The translations under genes were made by a program, and so were the position numbers. From Deltaproteobacteria bacterium (GTDB lineage Bacteria; Myxococcota_A; UBA9042): 64,000 nucleotides of DNA. Under the pieces are notes generated by a model. It saw only the letters and a program-made list of their open reading frames with translations, ran no database searches and was not told the DNA's origin. Within the stretch, counting starts at the first letter, position 1. Each line of letters starts with the position of its first letter. This document shows, in pieces, positions 33,873 to 42,147 of this stretch. The stretch is from assembly GCA_020632665.1 (NCBI GenBank), contig JACKFC010000016.1, positions 1 through 64,000 of the forward strand. Reading direction: 5' to 3'.

Positions 33873-33909
33873 CTTCGCGACGGCCGCGCGAGACTCGGCG
33901 GAGGGCGTG

Positions 33910-34827
33910 ATGTTCGACGAGCTGCAGCACCTGATCTTGGTCCACGAGACGGGCTCGTTCACCGTGGCGGCGCGGCGGGCGCACTTGAGCCAGCCGGCGC
34001 TCTCGATGTCGGTGGCGCGGCTCGAGCAGGCGATGGACGCGCGGCTGGTCGACCGGACCCGCGGACAGATCGGCCTCACCGCCGAGGGGCAGGCGCTGCT
34101 ACCGCACGCCCGGGCGGCGCTCGCCGCGGTCGAGACGGGACGCGCGGCGGTCGCTGCGCTCGCGGGGTTGCTCGCCGGAGAGGTGCGCATCGCCGCCGGC
34201 GCGACCGCCGCGACCTACCTGCTGCCGGCGACCTTGGCGCGTTTTCGGGCCGCGGCGCCCGGGGTGCGGCTGCGGCTACGGGAGGCGACGACCCGCGCCA
34301 CGTTGAGCCTGCTCGCGGCGCACGAGGTCGACCTCGGCGTGGTGGTCGAGGGCGCGCGCCTGCCGCGGGGGGTGGTCGCCGAGCCCTTCGCCGACGATAC
34401 GTTGGTGGTGGTCCGCGCGGCCGACTCGGACGAGGCCACCGCGCTGCCCTGGGTCGCCTTCCCGCCCGGGACGCCGACCCGCGCCGCGCTCGACGCGCAC
34501 GAAGCCGAAGCGGAGATCGCCGTCGAGGCCAGCGAGATCGCCGCCATCGTCGCGGCCTGCGCCGCCGGCATGGGCCGGGCCCTGGTACCGGAGGTCGCGG
34601 TGGCCGCGGCGCTCGCAGCGGGCCGGTTGGTGCGCGCGCCGACGCCGTGGAGCCCGCTGCAGCGGCGGCTGATGCTGGTGCACCGCGGGGTGGAGGCGCT
34701 CTCGCCAGCGGCGGCGGCCCTTCGCCAGGCCATGATCACCGCCGCGGGCCCGAAGCAGCCGCACGGCACGCCCCTCGACAGTGCAGTAGCCGAGACCGCG
34801 GCAACCGAGCCAACCGACCGAGCCTAG
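33910..34827 (+). CDS. LysR family transcriptional regulator
   Basis: 305 aa, normal family length. The N-terminal winged helix-turn-helix reads VHETGSFTVAARRAHLSQPA, then LSMSVARLEQ. Residues about 90-290 form the periplasmic-binding-like effector domain (VRIAAGATAATYLLPATLARF, EVDLGVVVEGARLP). The C-terminus after about residue 285 is unstructured. It is divergent from the TauE transporter, with two palindromes in the gap (33827-33850, 33858-33872), so it probably regulates both. Effector unknown. Confidence 0.92.
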   Translation: MFDELQHLILVHETGSFTVAARRAHLSQPALSMSVARLEQAMDARLVDRTRGQIGLTAEGQALLPHARAALAAVETGRAAVAALAGLLAGEVRIAAGATAATYLLPATLARFRAAAPGVRLRLREATTRATLSLLAAHEVDLGVVVEGARLPRGVVAEPFADDTLVVVRAADSDEATALPWVAFPPGTPTRAALDAHEAEAEIAVEASEIAAIVAACAAGMGRALVPEVAVAAALAAGRLVRAPTPWSPLQRRLMLVHRGVEALSPAAAALRQAMITAAGPKQPHGTPLDSAVAETAATEPTDRA

Positions 34828-35001
34828 GCGGGTTGTGGCAGGGGGCCAGCCCCGGCGGTCCGCGATGGCAAGGCTCCGAACGGCCAACAAACGGCCAGAA
34901 AAGCGACGCCGAAAGGTTGCGCACAGGTCCGAGGCGCCTAGGGTGCCGCCCGGACCGGCCGCCGCGACCTCACCCCGCGGCCGCCGAAGAGGGGACTCCT
35001 G

Positions 35002-38000
35002 ATGCGCTGTTCTTCGATGCAATTCCACGCCTTCGCGGCCACGTTCGCGCTGCTCTTCGCCGCCGGCTGCGGCGACTCCTTCCCGAGCTTCGAGGACGCG
35101 ATCAGCGGCCAAGCCGACGTGGTGGGCGACGGCGGCGCGTTCGGCGACGCCTCCGGCGACACCGCCGACGCAGGCGGCAACGGCGACGGCGGTGAGAGCG
35201 ACGGCACCGACACCGGCGGCGGCAACATCGACGGCATCGGCGGCGACATCGATCCGACCGACGGCAACGACGGCGACGACACCAACGACGGCAACGACAC
35301 ACCCTGCAAAGTCGACGACGACTGCCCCGAGCTCGGCTCGGCCTGCCACGTCGCGAAGTGCAGCGACGCCGGCACCTGCGCGATGGTCCAGCTCGCCAAG
35401 GACGCCCCCTGCGAGGACGACGACGCCTGCACGGTCGGCGACCTCTGCGACGCGGACGGCGCCTGCCTGCCCGGCGAGGTCACGACCTGCAGCGACGGCA
35501 ACCCCTGCACCGACGACGCCTGCGACAAGGCCACCGGCTGCAGCCACACCGCCAATACGGCGGCGTGCAGCGACGGCGACGCCTGCACCACCACCGACAT
35601 CTGCGCCGCGGGGCTCTGCGTCGGCAGCGGCGCGGCCGACTGCGACGACGGCAATCCCTGCACCGACGACGCCTGTGACGCCGCCCTGGGCTGCCAACAC
35701 AGCGACAATAGCGCCGCGTGCAGCGACGGTGACGCCTGCACCACGGGCGATGGCTGCAGCGGCGGCGCCTGCCAGCCCGGCGCGGCGGCGCTCTGCGACG
35801 ACGGCAACCCCTGCACCGACGACGCCTGCGACAAGCTCAGCGGCTGCGTCACGCTGCCGAACCAGGCCAGCTGCACCGACGGCGACGCCTGCACCCTCGG
35901 CGACGGCTGCGGCCAGGGCGCCTGCCTGCCCGGCGGGGTGACCGATTGCGACGACGGCAACCCGTGCACCGACGACGCCTGCGACAGCGCGGCCGGCTGC
36001 GCGCACAAGGACAACGCGCTGCCCTGCAGCGACGGCGACGCCTGCACCGAGGGCGATACGTGCGCCGCGGGCGCCTGCGTCGCGGGCAACGCCCCCGATT
36101 GCGACGACGACAACGCCTGCACCGCCGACGGCTGCGACGCGCAGACGGGCTGCACCCACGAGGCGCTGACCGGCACCGCGTGTAGCGACGGCAACGTCTG
36201 CACCCTGGCCGACGCCTGCCAGGCCGGCGCCTGCCTGCCCGGCGCGGTGACGAGCTGCGACGACGACAACGTCTGCACCGACGACAGCTGCGACGCCATC
36301 GCCGGCTGCGCGCACTTGCCGAACGCCTCGACCTGCACCGACGACGACGTCTGCACGACCTTCGACGTCTGCGCCAAGGGCGACTGCCTGCCCGGTCCGG
36401 CGCTCGACTGCGACGACGACAACGCCTGCACCGCCGACGCCTGCGACCCAGAGAAGGGCTGCGGCAGCGTCCCGATGGCGACGGGCGCGACCTGCAGCGA
36501 CGACAACGTCTGCACCACGATCGACGGCTGCGACGGCGCTGGCGGCTGCCTCGGCGCGGTGATCGACACCTGCGACGACGCCAACCCGTGCACGACCGAC
36601 AGCTGCAACCCGAAGAGCGGCTGCCTGCACGCGGCCAATACCCTGCCGTGCACCGACGGCAGCGTCTGCAGCAAGGACGACGTCTGCGATAGCGGGGCCT
36701 GCAAGCCGGGCGCGGCGCTCGGCTGCGACGACGGCAACCCCTGCACCGACGACGGCTGCGACGGCAAGACCGGCTGCACCCACGCGGCGAATACGGCGCC
36801 GTGCAACGACAACAACTCCTGCACCGAGGACGAGTCGTGCAGCGGCGGCGCGTGCGTGGCGAGCAAGCCGAGCGACTGCGACGACGGCAACCTCTGCACC
36901 ACCGAGAGCTGCGATCCGAAGAAGGGCTGCGCGAGCAAGCCGAATACGGCGCCGTGCAGCGACGGCGACGTCTGCACGGTCGACGACGTCTGCGCCGGCG
37001 GCAGCTGCAAGGCCGGGGCGCAGCAGAGCTGCGACGACGGCGAGGTCTGCACGGCCGATAGCTGCGACGCGAAGAAGGGCTGCCAGAGCGCGCCGACCAG
37101 CGCGAAATGCAGCGACGACAACGCCTGCACCTCGGACGACGCCTGCAAGGACGGCGTCTGCGTCGCGCAGCTGACCTTCTCCTGCGACGACGGCGAGACC
37201 TGCACCGCCGACAGCTGCGACCCGAAGAAGGGCTGCATCCACGAGGCGATCGACGTGCCCTGCACCGATGGCGACGCCTGCACGGCGGGCGACGCGTGTG
37301 CCGCCGGCACGTGCAAGCCGGGCGCGCCGGCGAATTGCGACGACGGCAACCCCTGCACGAGCGAGAGCTGCAACAAGGCGACGGGCTGCGTGACGCTGCC
37401 GACCGCGGCGACCTGCACCGACGGCGACGCTTGCACGACCGGCGACGCCTGCGTCGAGGGCCTCTGCGCCAGCAAGGGCACGCTCGACTGCGACGACAAC
37501 GAGATCTGCACCGTCGACGCCTGCGACCCGGCAACGGGCTGCAGCCACAAGGCGGCCGAGGTCGTGCTCGGCGCGCCGGTGGCCTGCACCGACGGCGACG
37601 CCTGCACCACGGGCGACACCTGCAGCAAGGGCAGCTGCGCCGCGGGCGGCAAGACCGATTGCGACGACGGCAACGTCTGCACCGACGACGGCTGCGACAA
37701 GGCCACCGGCTGCAGCCACACGGCGAATACGGCCGGCTGCGACGACGGCAACGTCTGCACCACGACCGACCTCTGCGCGGCGACCAAGTGCACCGCGGGC
37801 GCGGCCAAGGATTGCGACGACGGCAACGGCTGCACGGCCGACCAATGCGTGCCGGGAACCGGCTGCGTGCACATCCAGGTGGCGGTGATCTGCGACGACG
37901 GCGACGCCTGCACCAGCGGCGACGTCTGCGCCGCGGGCAAGTGCAAGCCGGGCGCGGCGCTCGGCTGCGACGACGGCAACGTCTGCACCGACGATAGCTG

Positions 38001-39231
38001 TGACAAGGCCTCGGGCTGCAAGCACGCCGCGAATACGGCCAAATGCGACGACAACAACCCTTGCACCACGGGCGATCGCTGCGCCGGCAGCAAATGCGTG
38101 CCGAAAGCCGCGACCGATTGCGACGACGGCAACCCCTGCACGGACGATAGCTGCGCGCTCGACAAGGGTTGCCTGCACGTGGCCAATACCGCTGCCTGCG
38201 ACGACGGCAGCGTCTGCACCGACGGCGACACCTGCGCCGCGAGCAAATGCGTGCCCGGCAAGGCCATCACCTGCGTCGACGGCAACGTCTGCACCGACGA
38301 CAGCTGCGACAAGGTCGCGGGCTGCACCTTCACCGCGAATACGGCGAAGTGCGACGACAATGACGCCTGCACCACCATCGACGCATGCAAGGGCAAGGCC
38401 TGCGTCGGCACCACGGCGCCGAGCTGCGACGACAGCAACGTCTGCACCACCGACGCCTGCGAAAAGGTCAGCGGCTGCACGAATGCCGCGAATACGGCCA
38501 AGTGCGACGACGGCGACGCCTGCACCGCGACCGATGCCTGCAGCAACAAGACCTGCGTCGGCAGCGGCACGACCAACTGCGACGACGGCAACGCCTGCAC
38601 GACCGATAGCTGCGACAAGGCGGCCGGCTGCAAGCACGTCGCGGCGGCCGACGGCACCAGCTGCGGCACGGGCTCGAGTTGCAAGTCGGGGACGTGCACG
38701 GTCAATCCGCTGACCAAGATCATCATCTCGGGGTTGAACAACGCCCACAACGGCAAGCTTGGCGGCATCGCCGGCGCCGACGCGCTCTGCGCCAAGGAGG
38801 CCGCGGATTCGGGCTACAAGCAGACGTGGAAGGCGTTCCTCTCGAGCTCCACGCAGAACGTGAAGGACCTGATCACGGGCAGCAACGCCACCTCGCTGGC
38901 CGTCTACAACACCAAGAACCAGAAACTCTTCAACAACTGGAACGATATCTTCGACGGCAGCTACAACACGTCCTACGACTATTGGACCTTCAACGGCCGC
39001 GAGATCGACGAGAACAAGGGCGCCAACCCGGAGTGGTCCGACGCCGACGGCTGGACCGGCACGCTGACCAACGGCAAGGTCGCCAGCGGCTACACCTGCT
39101 CGGATTGGACCAGCACCTCGGGCACCGGCCGCAACACCGAGCTCGACCTGTCGGGGCACGCGTTGCTACTGCAGGAGACCACGAGCTGCTCGACCACGCT
39201 GGCGGTGATCTGCTTCACGGTAACGGATTAG
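35002..39231 (+). CDS. 1409-aa lipoprotein: 21 Cys-rich repeats plus DUF1554/endostatin-like C-terminal domain
   Basis: The signal ends LLFAAGC, followed by a Gly/Asp tether (DTADAGGNGDGGESDGT). Residues about 105-1230 carry 21 copies of a CDDGNxCTDDxCDxxxGC unit, each paired with a CxDGDACTxxDxCxxGxC half. The repeats are diverged from one another, unlike those of the 4763-8278 gene. Residues about 1235-1409 match DUF1554, the bacterial relative of the endostatin/C-type lectin fold: GKLGGIAGADALCAKEA, QTWKAFLSSS, LFNNWNDIFDGS, YTCSDWTSTSGTGR and a Cys near the end. A long stalk with a lectin-like tip is the likely picture. AGAGGGGA precedes the ATG. Confidence 0.88.
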   Translation: MRCSSMQFHAFAATFALLFAAGCGDSFPSFEDAISGQADVVGDGGAFGDASGDTADAGGNGDGGESDGTDTGGGNIDGIGGDIDPTDGNDGDDTNDGNDTPCKVDDDCPELGSACHVAKCSDAGTCAMVQLAKDAPCEDDDACTVGDLCDADGACLPGEVTTCSDGNPCTDDACDKATGCSHTANTAACSDGDACTTTDICAAGLCVGSGAADCDDGNPCTDDACDAALGCQHSDNSAACSDGDACTTGDGCSGGACQPGAAALCDDGNPCTDDACDKLSGCVTLPNQASCTDGDACTLGDGCGQGACLPGGVTDCDDGNPCTDDACDSAAGCAHKDNALPCSDGDACTEGDTCAAGACVAGNAPDCDDDNACTADGCDAQTGCTHEALTGTACSDGNVCTLADACQAGACLPGAVTSCDDDNVCTDDSCDAIAGCAHLPNASTCTDDDVCTTFDVCAKGDCLPGPALDCDDDNACTADACDPEKGCGSVPMATGATCSDDNVCTTIDGCDGAGGCLGAVIDTCDDANPCTTDSCNPKSGCLHAANTLPCTDGSVCSKDDVCDSGACKPGAALGCDDGNPCTDDGCDGKTGCTHAANTAPCNDNNSCTEDESCSGGACVASKPSDCDDGNLCTTESCDPKKGCASKPNTAPCSDGDVCTVDDVCAGGSCKAGAQQSCDDGEVCTADSCDAKKGCQSAPTSAKCSDDNACTSDDACKDGVCVAQLTFSCDDGETCTADSCDPKKGCIHEAIDVPCTDGDACTAGDACAAGTCKPGAPANCDDGNPCTSESCNKATGCVTLPTAATCTDGDACTTGDACVEGLCASKGTLDCDDNEICTVDACDPATGCSHKAAEVVLGAPVACTDGDACTTGDTCSKGSCAAGGKTDCDDGNVCTDDGCDKATGCSHTANTAGCDDGNVCTTTDLCAATKCTAGAAKDCDDGNGCTADQCVPGTGCVHIQVAVICDDGDACTSGDVCAAGKCKPGAALGCDDGNVCTDDSCDKASGCKHAANTAKCDDNNPCTTGDRCAGSKCVPKAATDCDDGNPCTDDSCALDKGCLHVANTAACDDGSVCTDGDTCAASKCVPGKAITCVDGNVCTDDSCDKVAGCTFTANTAKCDDNDACTTIDACKGKACVGTTAPSCDDSNVCTTDACEKVSGCTNAANTAKCDDGDACTATDACSNKTCVGSGTTNCDDGNACTTDSCDKAAGCKHVAAADGTSCGTGSSCKSGTCTVNPLTKIIISGLNNAHNGKLGGIAGADALCAKEAADSGYKQTWKAFLSSSTQNVKDLITGSNATSLAVYNTKNQKLFNNWNDIFDGSYNTSYDYWTFNGREIDENKGANPEWSDADGWTGTLTNGKVASGYTCSDWTSTSGTGRNTELDLSGHALLLQETTSCSTTLAVICFTVTD

Positions 39232-39239
39232 AGACGCGA

Positions 39240-39267
39240 CCAGAAAATGCAGTCTCGCATTTTCTGG
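39240..39267. terminator. Hairpin after the 1409-aa gene
   Basis: CCAGAAAATGC / GCATTTTCTGG: a perfect 11-bp stem with a six-base loop (AGTCTC), 8 bp after the stop. No long T-run; probable terminator for the plus strand. Confidence 0.65.
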
Positions 39268-39358
39268 CCGAGTCTCTCTTCTGTTCTCTGGGGGGCTGGG
39301 CGCCCCCAGGTCGCGAGAAGCGTGGTTCTCGCGAACCTTCCCCCTCCACGAGCCGCGT

Positions 39359-39387
39359 CAAGAAGTCGCCCCGGGCGACTTCTTGAT
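39359..39387. terminator. Large palindrome between convergent genes
   Basis: TCAAGAAGTCGCCC / GGGCGACTTCTTGA: 14-bp perfect arms around a single C, 29 bp from the minus-strand stop at 39417. It can act in both directions. Confidence 0.6.
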
Positions 39388-39416
39388 CGCGTCTCTAGCG
39401 CACCCGTCGGGCCCGC

Positions 39417-41429
39417 CTACTCGGGATCGCAGACGCCGTCGCAGGTGCTGACGACCTTGCCGCCCGGCTGCAAGAACGCGCTCGCCTGCGCCATCGAGGC
39501 CGCGAGGCCGCGCTGGTCGTTGTGCACCGGGTTCTCGCTCTTGTTCGGCACCGCCGTGAGGTCGGGCTGGGCGTAGCCGAAATCCCAGGCGCAGAGCGCG
39601 GAGCCGTCGATCGGCCCGGCCTGCTCGGGGATGCCGAAGAGCGGTCGCGGCGCCGGTCCGAGCTGCGGCAGGCCGAGCGCGCGGGCTTGGACGTGGGTGG
39701 CGATATTGGGCACCGAGGTATCGCCGACCGCGACGTGCATCAGCACGCGGCGCTGCGCCGGCGCCGGGGCGAACGAGGCTTGCAGGATATCGCCGGTCCA
39801 GGCGACCGGATCGATGCGGTCCATCAGGGTCTGCAGCTGCAGCGTCATGTCGAAGCTGGCGTCGGCGCCGGCCGAGACGATGTCGAACAGGCCGAGGAAG
39901 GGGCCGAAGGGCGCGGCGCGCGACATCATCAGGCCGAAGCTGACGCCACCGACGGCGAGCACGGCGCGCTCGATCTTGGGTGAGAGGGCGACGTAGGTCG
40001 AGCCGAGGATATGGCCTTGGCTGATGCCGTAGAAATAGACCTGCGTGGAATCGTAGAGCGGGCTGCCATCCGGGCGCTGCAGCTCCTTGCGCTGGGCGAG
40101 CGCGCCCTGCAGCGCCTCGGCAAAAGCGATCTGGTTGACCATCCCTTGGTGCAAGCGGTCGACGAAATCGAGCGCCGCGGCGGGGTCGTCGAGCACGGTG
40201 GTGATCAGCTTGGCGCGGTCGGTGACGCTCATCCCCCACCAATCGATGGCGCCGACGACAAAGCCGTGGGTGGCGGCGAACTTCAGGCCGAAGCCGCCGG
40301 CCTCGCTGCGGTCGCCGAAGAAGCCGTGACCGAATTGCAGCAGCCGAGCGGGGCCTTTGCCGGCGGGACCGGTGCCGTCGAGGACGTTGCGCGGGATCCA
40401 GATCGTCGCCGGCACGGTGGCGGTTCCGTTCTGCGCCGGCTTGCCGTCGGGGCCGCGGTGGATGCGGGCGCCGGCCTTATCGTGCGCGACGTAGAGCGGG
40501 ACGGTGAATTCGACCTCGACCCGGCGGCCGAGGCTGCCGCTCTTCGGCTCGTCGACGGCGGTGACGGTCGCCTCGACCGGGGTCTGCACCATCGCGTCGA
40601 GGGCGGCGGCGCGGATCTGCAGCATCTCGCCGCGGGTGCTCTGGTCGGTCGCGGTGGTGAAGCTCCACGCCAGCAGCAGCCCGCTCCGCGCCACGCCGGC
40701 GGCCTTCAGCGGAGGGAAGACGTCCGCTTCGAGGGCGCAGCGCAGCGCGTCGTCGCCGGCCCCGTCACGCGCGGCGGCGAAACCGGCGGGGGCCTGCTGC
40801 GGCGCGCTGGCGGCGGTCATCAGCGCGCTGCCCTGCTGCAACGCGACGACGTAGCGGTGGCCGGGCTGCAAGATCGTCAGCGAGCGGAGGATGAGCGCCT
40901 GCCGCGCCGGTTCGGCGGCGCGCGGATCGAGCTCGACCCAATGCGGCAGCAGCGCGCCGGTCTCGGCGTCGAGCAGCAGCGTCGGATGCGTCGTCTGCGT
41001 CGAGAGCGCCGGATCCGCGGCGCCCGGAGCGAGCGGATAGCCGACCACCGCGGGGCCGAGCTTCCAGCCTTCGGCGGCGCGGACGGCGATGATCGGCAGG
41101 CGCGAGAAGCCGTCGGTGGGCACCCGGCCGAGGAAGTCGATGCGTCCGCCGTCCTTGCGCAGCGGCTGCGCCGCGGCAGGGATGACGACCGAGGCGGCGT
41201 CGCCGTCGACGCTGCGGAAGACGTCGCTCGGCCACGGCGTGGTGCAATCGCCCCACTCCGGCGCGAGCGGGTTGCAACCGGCCGGCGTGGGCGTCAGCGC
41301 GGTTGCGGCGGCACAGGCGGCGCCGGCGTCCTCCTCGCTGGTGCAGCCGAGGGGGCCGAGGTGGGCGAGCGCGACCAGCGCGGCGAGGCCGGAAATTCGG
41401 GCGAAGAGCGACGTTGGGTGGGGTTTCAT
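39417..41429 (-). CDS. Alpha/beta-hydrolase-like lipoprotein
   Basis: 670 aa. The signal ends LGPLGC (Cys29). A nucleophile-elbow motif YGISQGH lies near residue 470 (G-X-S-X-G), preceded by FGHGFFGDRSEAGGF and followed by later blocks with a possible acid and His (VLMHVAVGDTSVPN, ENPVHNDQRG). The N-terminal about 300 residues form a beta-rich extension with no recognised family. Esterase/lipase-type activity outside the cell is a reasonable inference but no substrate is indicated. The ATG at 41429 has GGAGGTCGCC upstream. Confidence 0.78.
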   Translation of the reverse strand: MKPHPTSLFARISGLAALVALAHLGPLGCTSEEDAGAACAAATALTPTPAGCNPLAPEWGDCTTPWPSDVFRSVDGDAASVVIPAAAQPLRKDGGRIDFLGRVPTDGFSRLPIIAVRAAEGWKLGPAVVGYPLAPGAADPALSTQTTHPTLLLDAETGALLPHWVELDPRAAEPARQALILRSLTILQPGHRYVVALQQGSALMTAASAPQQAPAGFAAARDGAGDDALRCALEADVFPPLKAAGVARSGLLLAWSFTTATDQSTRGEMLQIRAAALDAMVQTPVEATVTAVDEPKSGSLGRRVEVEFTVPLYVAHDKAGARIHRGPDGKPAQNGTATVPATIWIPRNVLDGTGPAGKGPARLLQFGHGFFGDRSEAGGFGLKFAATHGFVVGAIDWWGMSVTDRAKLITTVLDDPAAALDFVDRLHQGMVNQIAFAEALQGALAQRKELQRPDGSPLYDSTQVYFYGISQGHILGSTYVALSPKIERAVLAVGGVSFGLMMSRAAPFGPFLGLFDIVSAGADASFDMTLQLQTLMDRIDPVAWTGDILQASFAPAPAQRRVLMHVAVGDTSVPNIATHVQARALGLPQLGPAPRPLFGIPEQAGPIDGSALCAWDFGYAQPDLTAVPNKSENPVHNDQRGLAASMAQASAFLQPGGKVVSTCDGVCDPE

Positions 41430-41526
41430 GGCGACCTCCGGCTGGCTTCGGAACTTGGCGAACACGCCGCGGCAGGCTACGAAGGAAGCGCGCGGCTGCA
41501 AAGCGGGCCGGTGAAGGTGGGGCGGC

Positions 41527-42147
41527 ATGGCACAGAAGCATTTCTCGTTGCTGCGGGAGTTCACGCTCGCCGACCTGCTGACCCTCGGCAACGCGACCTG
41601 CGGAACAGGCGCCATCTTCGTCTGCCTCTACGCCCTCGCCGAGCAGCAGCGCGGCAGCTTGTGGTGGGCGTTCGGCTTGTTGCCGGTGGCCTTCGTGCTC
41701 GACGCGCTCGACGGCTGGGTCGCGCGCAAGCTCGAGCGCGGCAGCCGCCTGGGTGCCGACCTGGACTCGCTCTCGGACGTGATCTCGTTCGGCGTCGCGC
41801 CGGCGGTCTTGGCGTTCACCCTGGGCGCCCGCGGGATGTGGGACACGGTGGTGCTGATCGGCTTCGTCTGCTGCGGCATCGCGCGCTTGGCCCGCTTCAA
41901 CGTGACCGCCGCCGAGCTGGCGGACGCCACCACCGGCAAGGTCAAATACTTCGAGGGCGCGCCGATCCCGACCTCGCTGCTGCTGGTCGCGGTGTTGGCG
42001 GCGGCCTTCGCCGCGGGCGCGGTCGACGACGCGATGTGGGGCGGCGTGCTGCAGGTCGGCCCGGGCCGCTGGCATCCGCTGACGACGATCTACGGCCTGC
42101 TCGGCGCGGCGATGGTGTCGGGGACGCTGCGGATCCCGAAGCCCTAG
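41527..42147 (+). CDS. pssA: CDP-alcohol phosphatidyltransferase (phosphatidylserine synthase-like)
   Basis: 206 aa with six or so membrane helices. The CDP-alcohol phosphotransferase signature is complete: DALDGWVARKLERGSRLGAD followed by LDSLSD, giving DG-X2-AR-X8-G-X3-D-X3-D. Size and the ARFNVT segment fit the small type-II phosphatidylserine synthases (CDP-diacylglycerol plus serine). It catalyses phospholipid synthesis in the inner membrane. The stop (42145-42147) shares two bases with the opposite-strand stop of the deacetylase-like gene. Confidence 0.9.
   Translation: MAQKHFSLLREFTLADLLTLGNATCGTGAIFVCLYALAEQQRGSLWWAFGLLPVAFVLDALDGWVARKLERGSRLGADLDSLSDVISFGVAPAVLAFTLGARGMWDTVVLIGFVCCGIARLARFNVTAAELADATTGKVKYFEGAPIPTSLLLVAVLAAAFAAGAVDDAMWGGVLQVGPGRWHPLTTIYGLLGAAMVSGTLRIPKP

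Noticed and set aside
34276..39159. 1627-codon open frame on the minus strand opposite the Cys-rich gene
   Set aside because: It is the antisense shadow of the repeat-rich 35002-39231 gene; it also runs through the LysR gene and has monotonous Val/Ala/Gly composition expected from GC-rich antisense.
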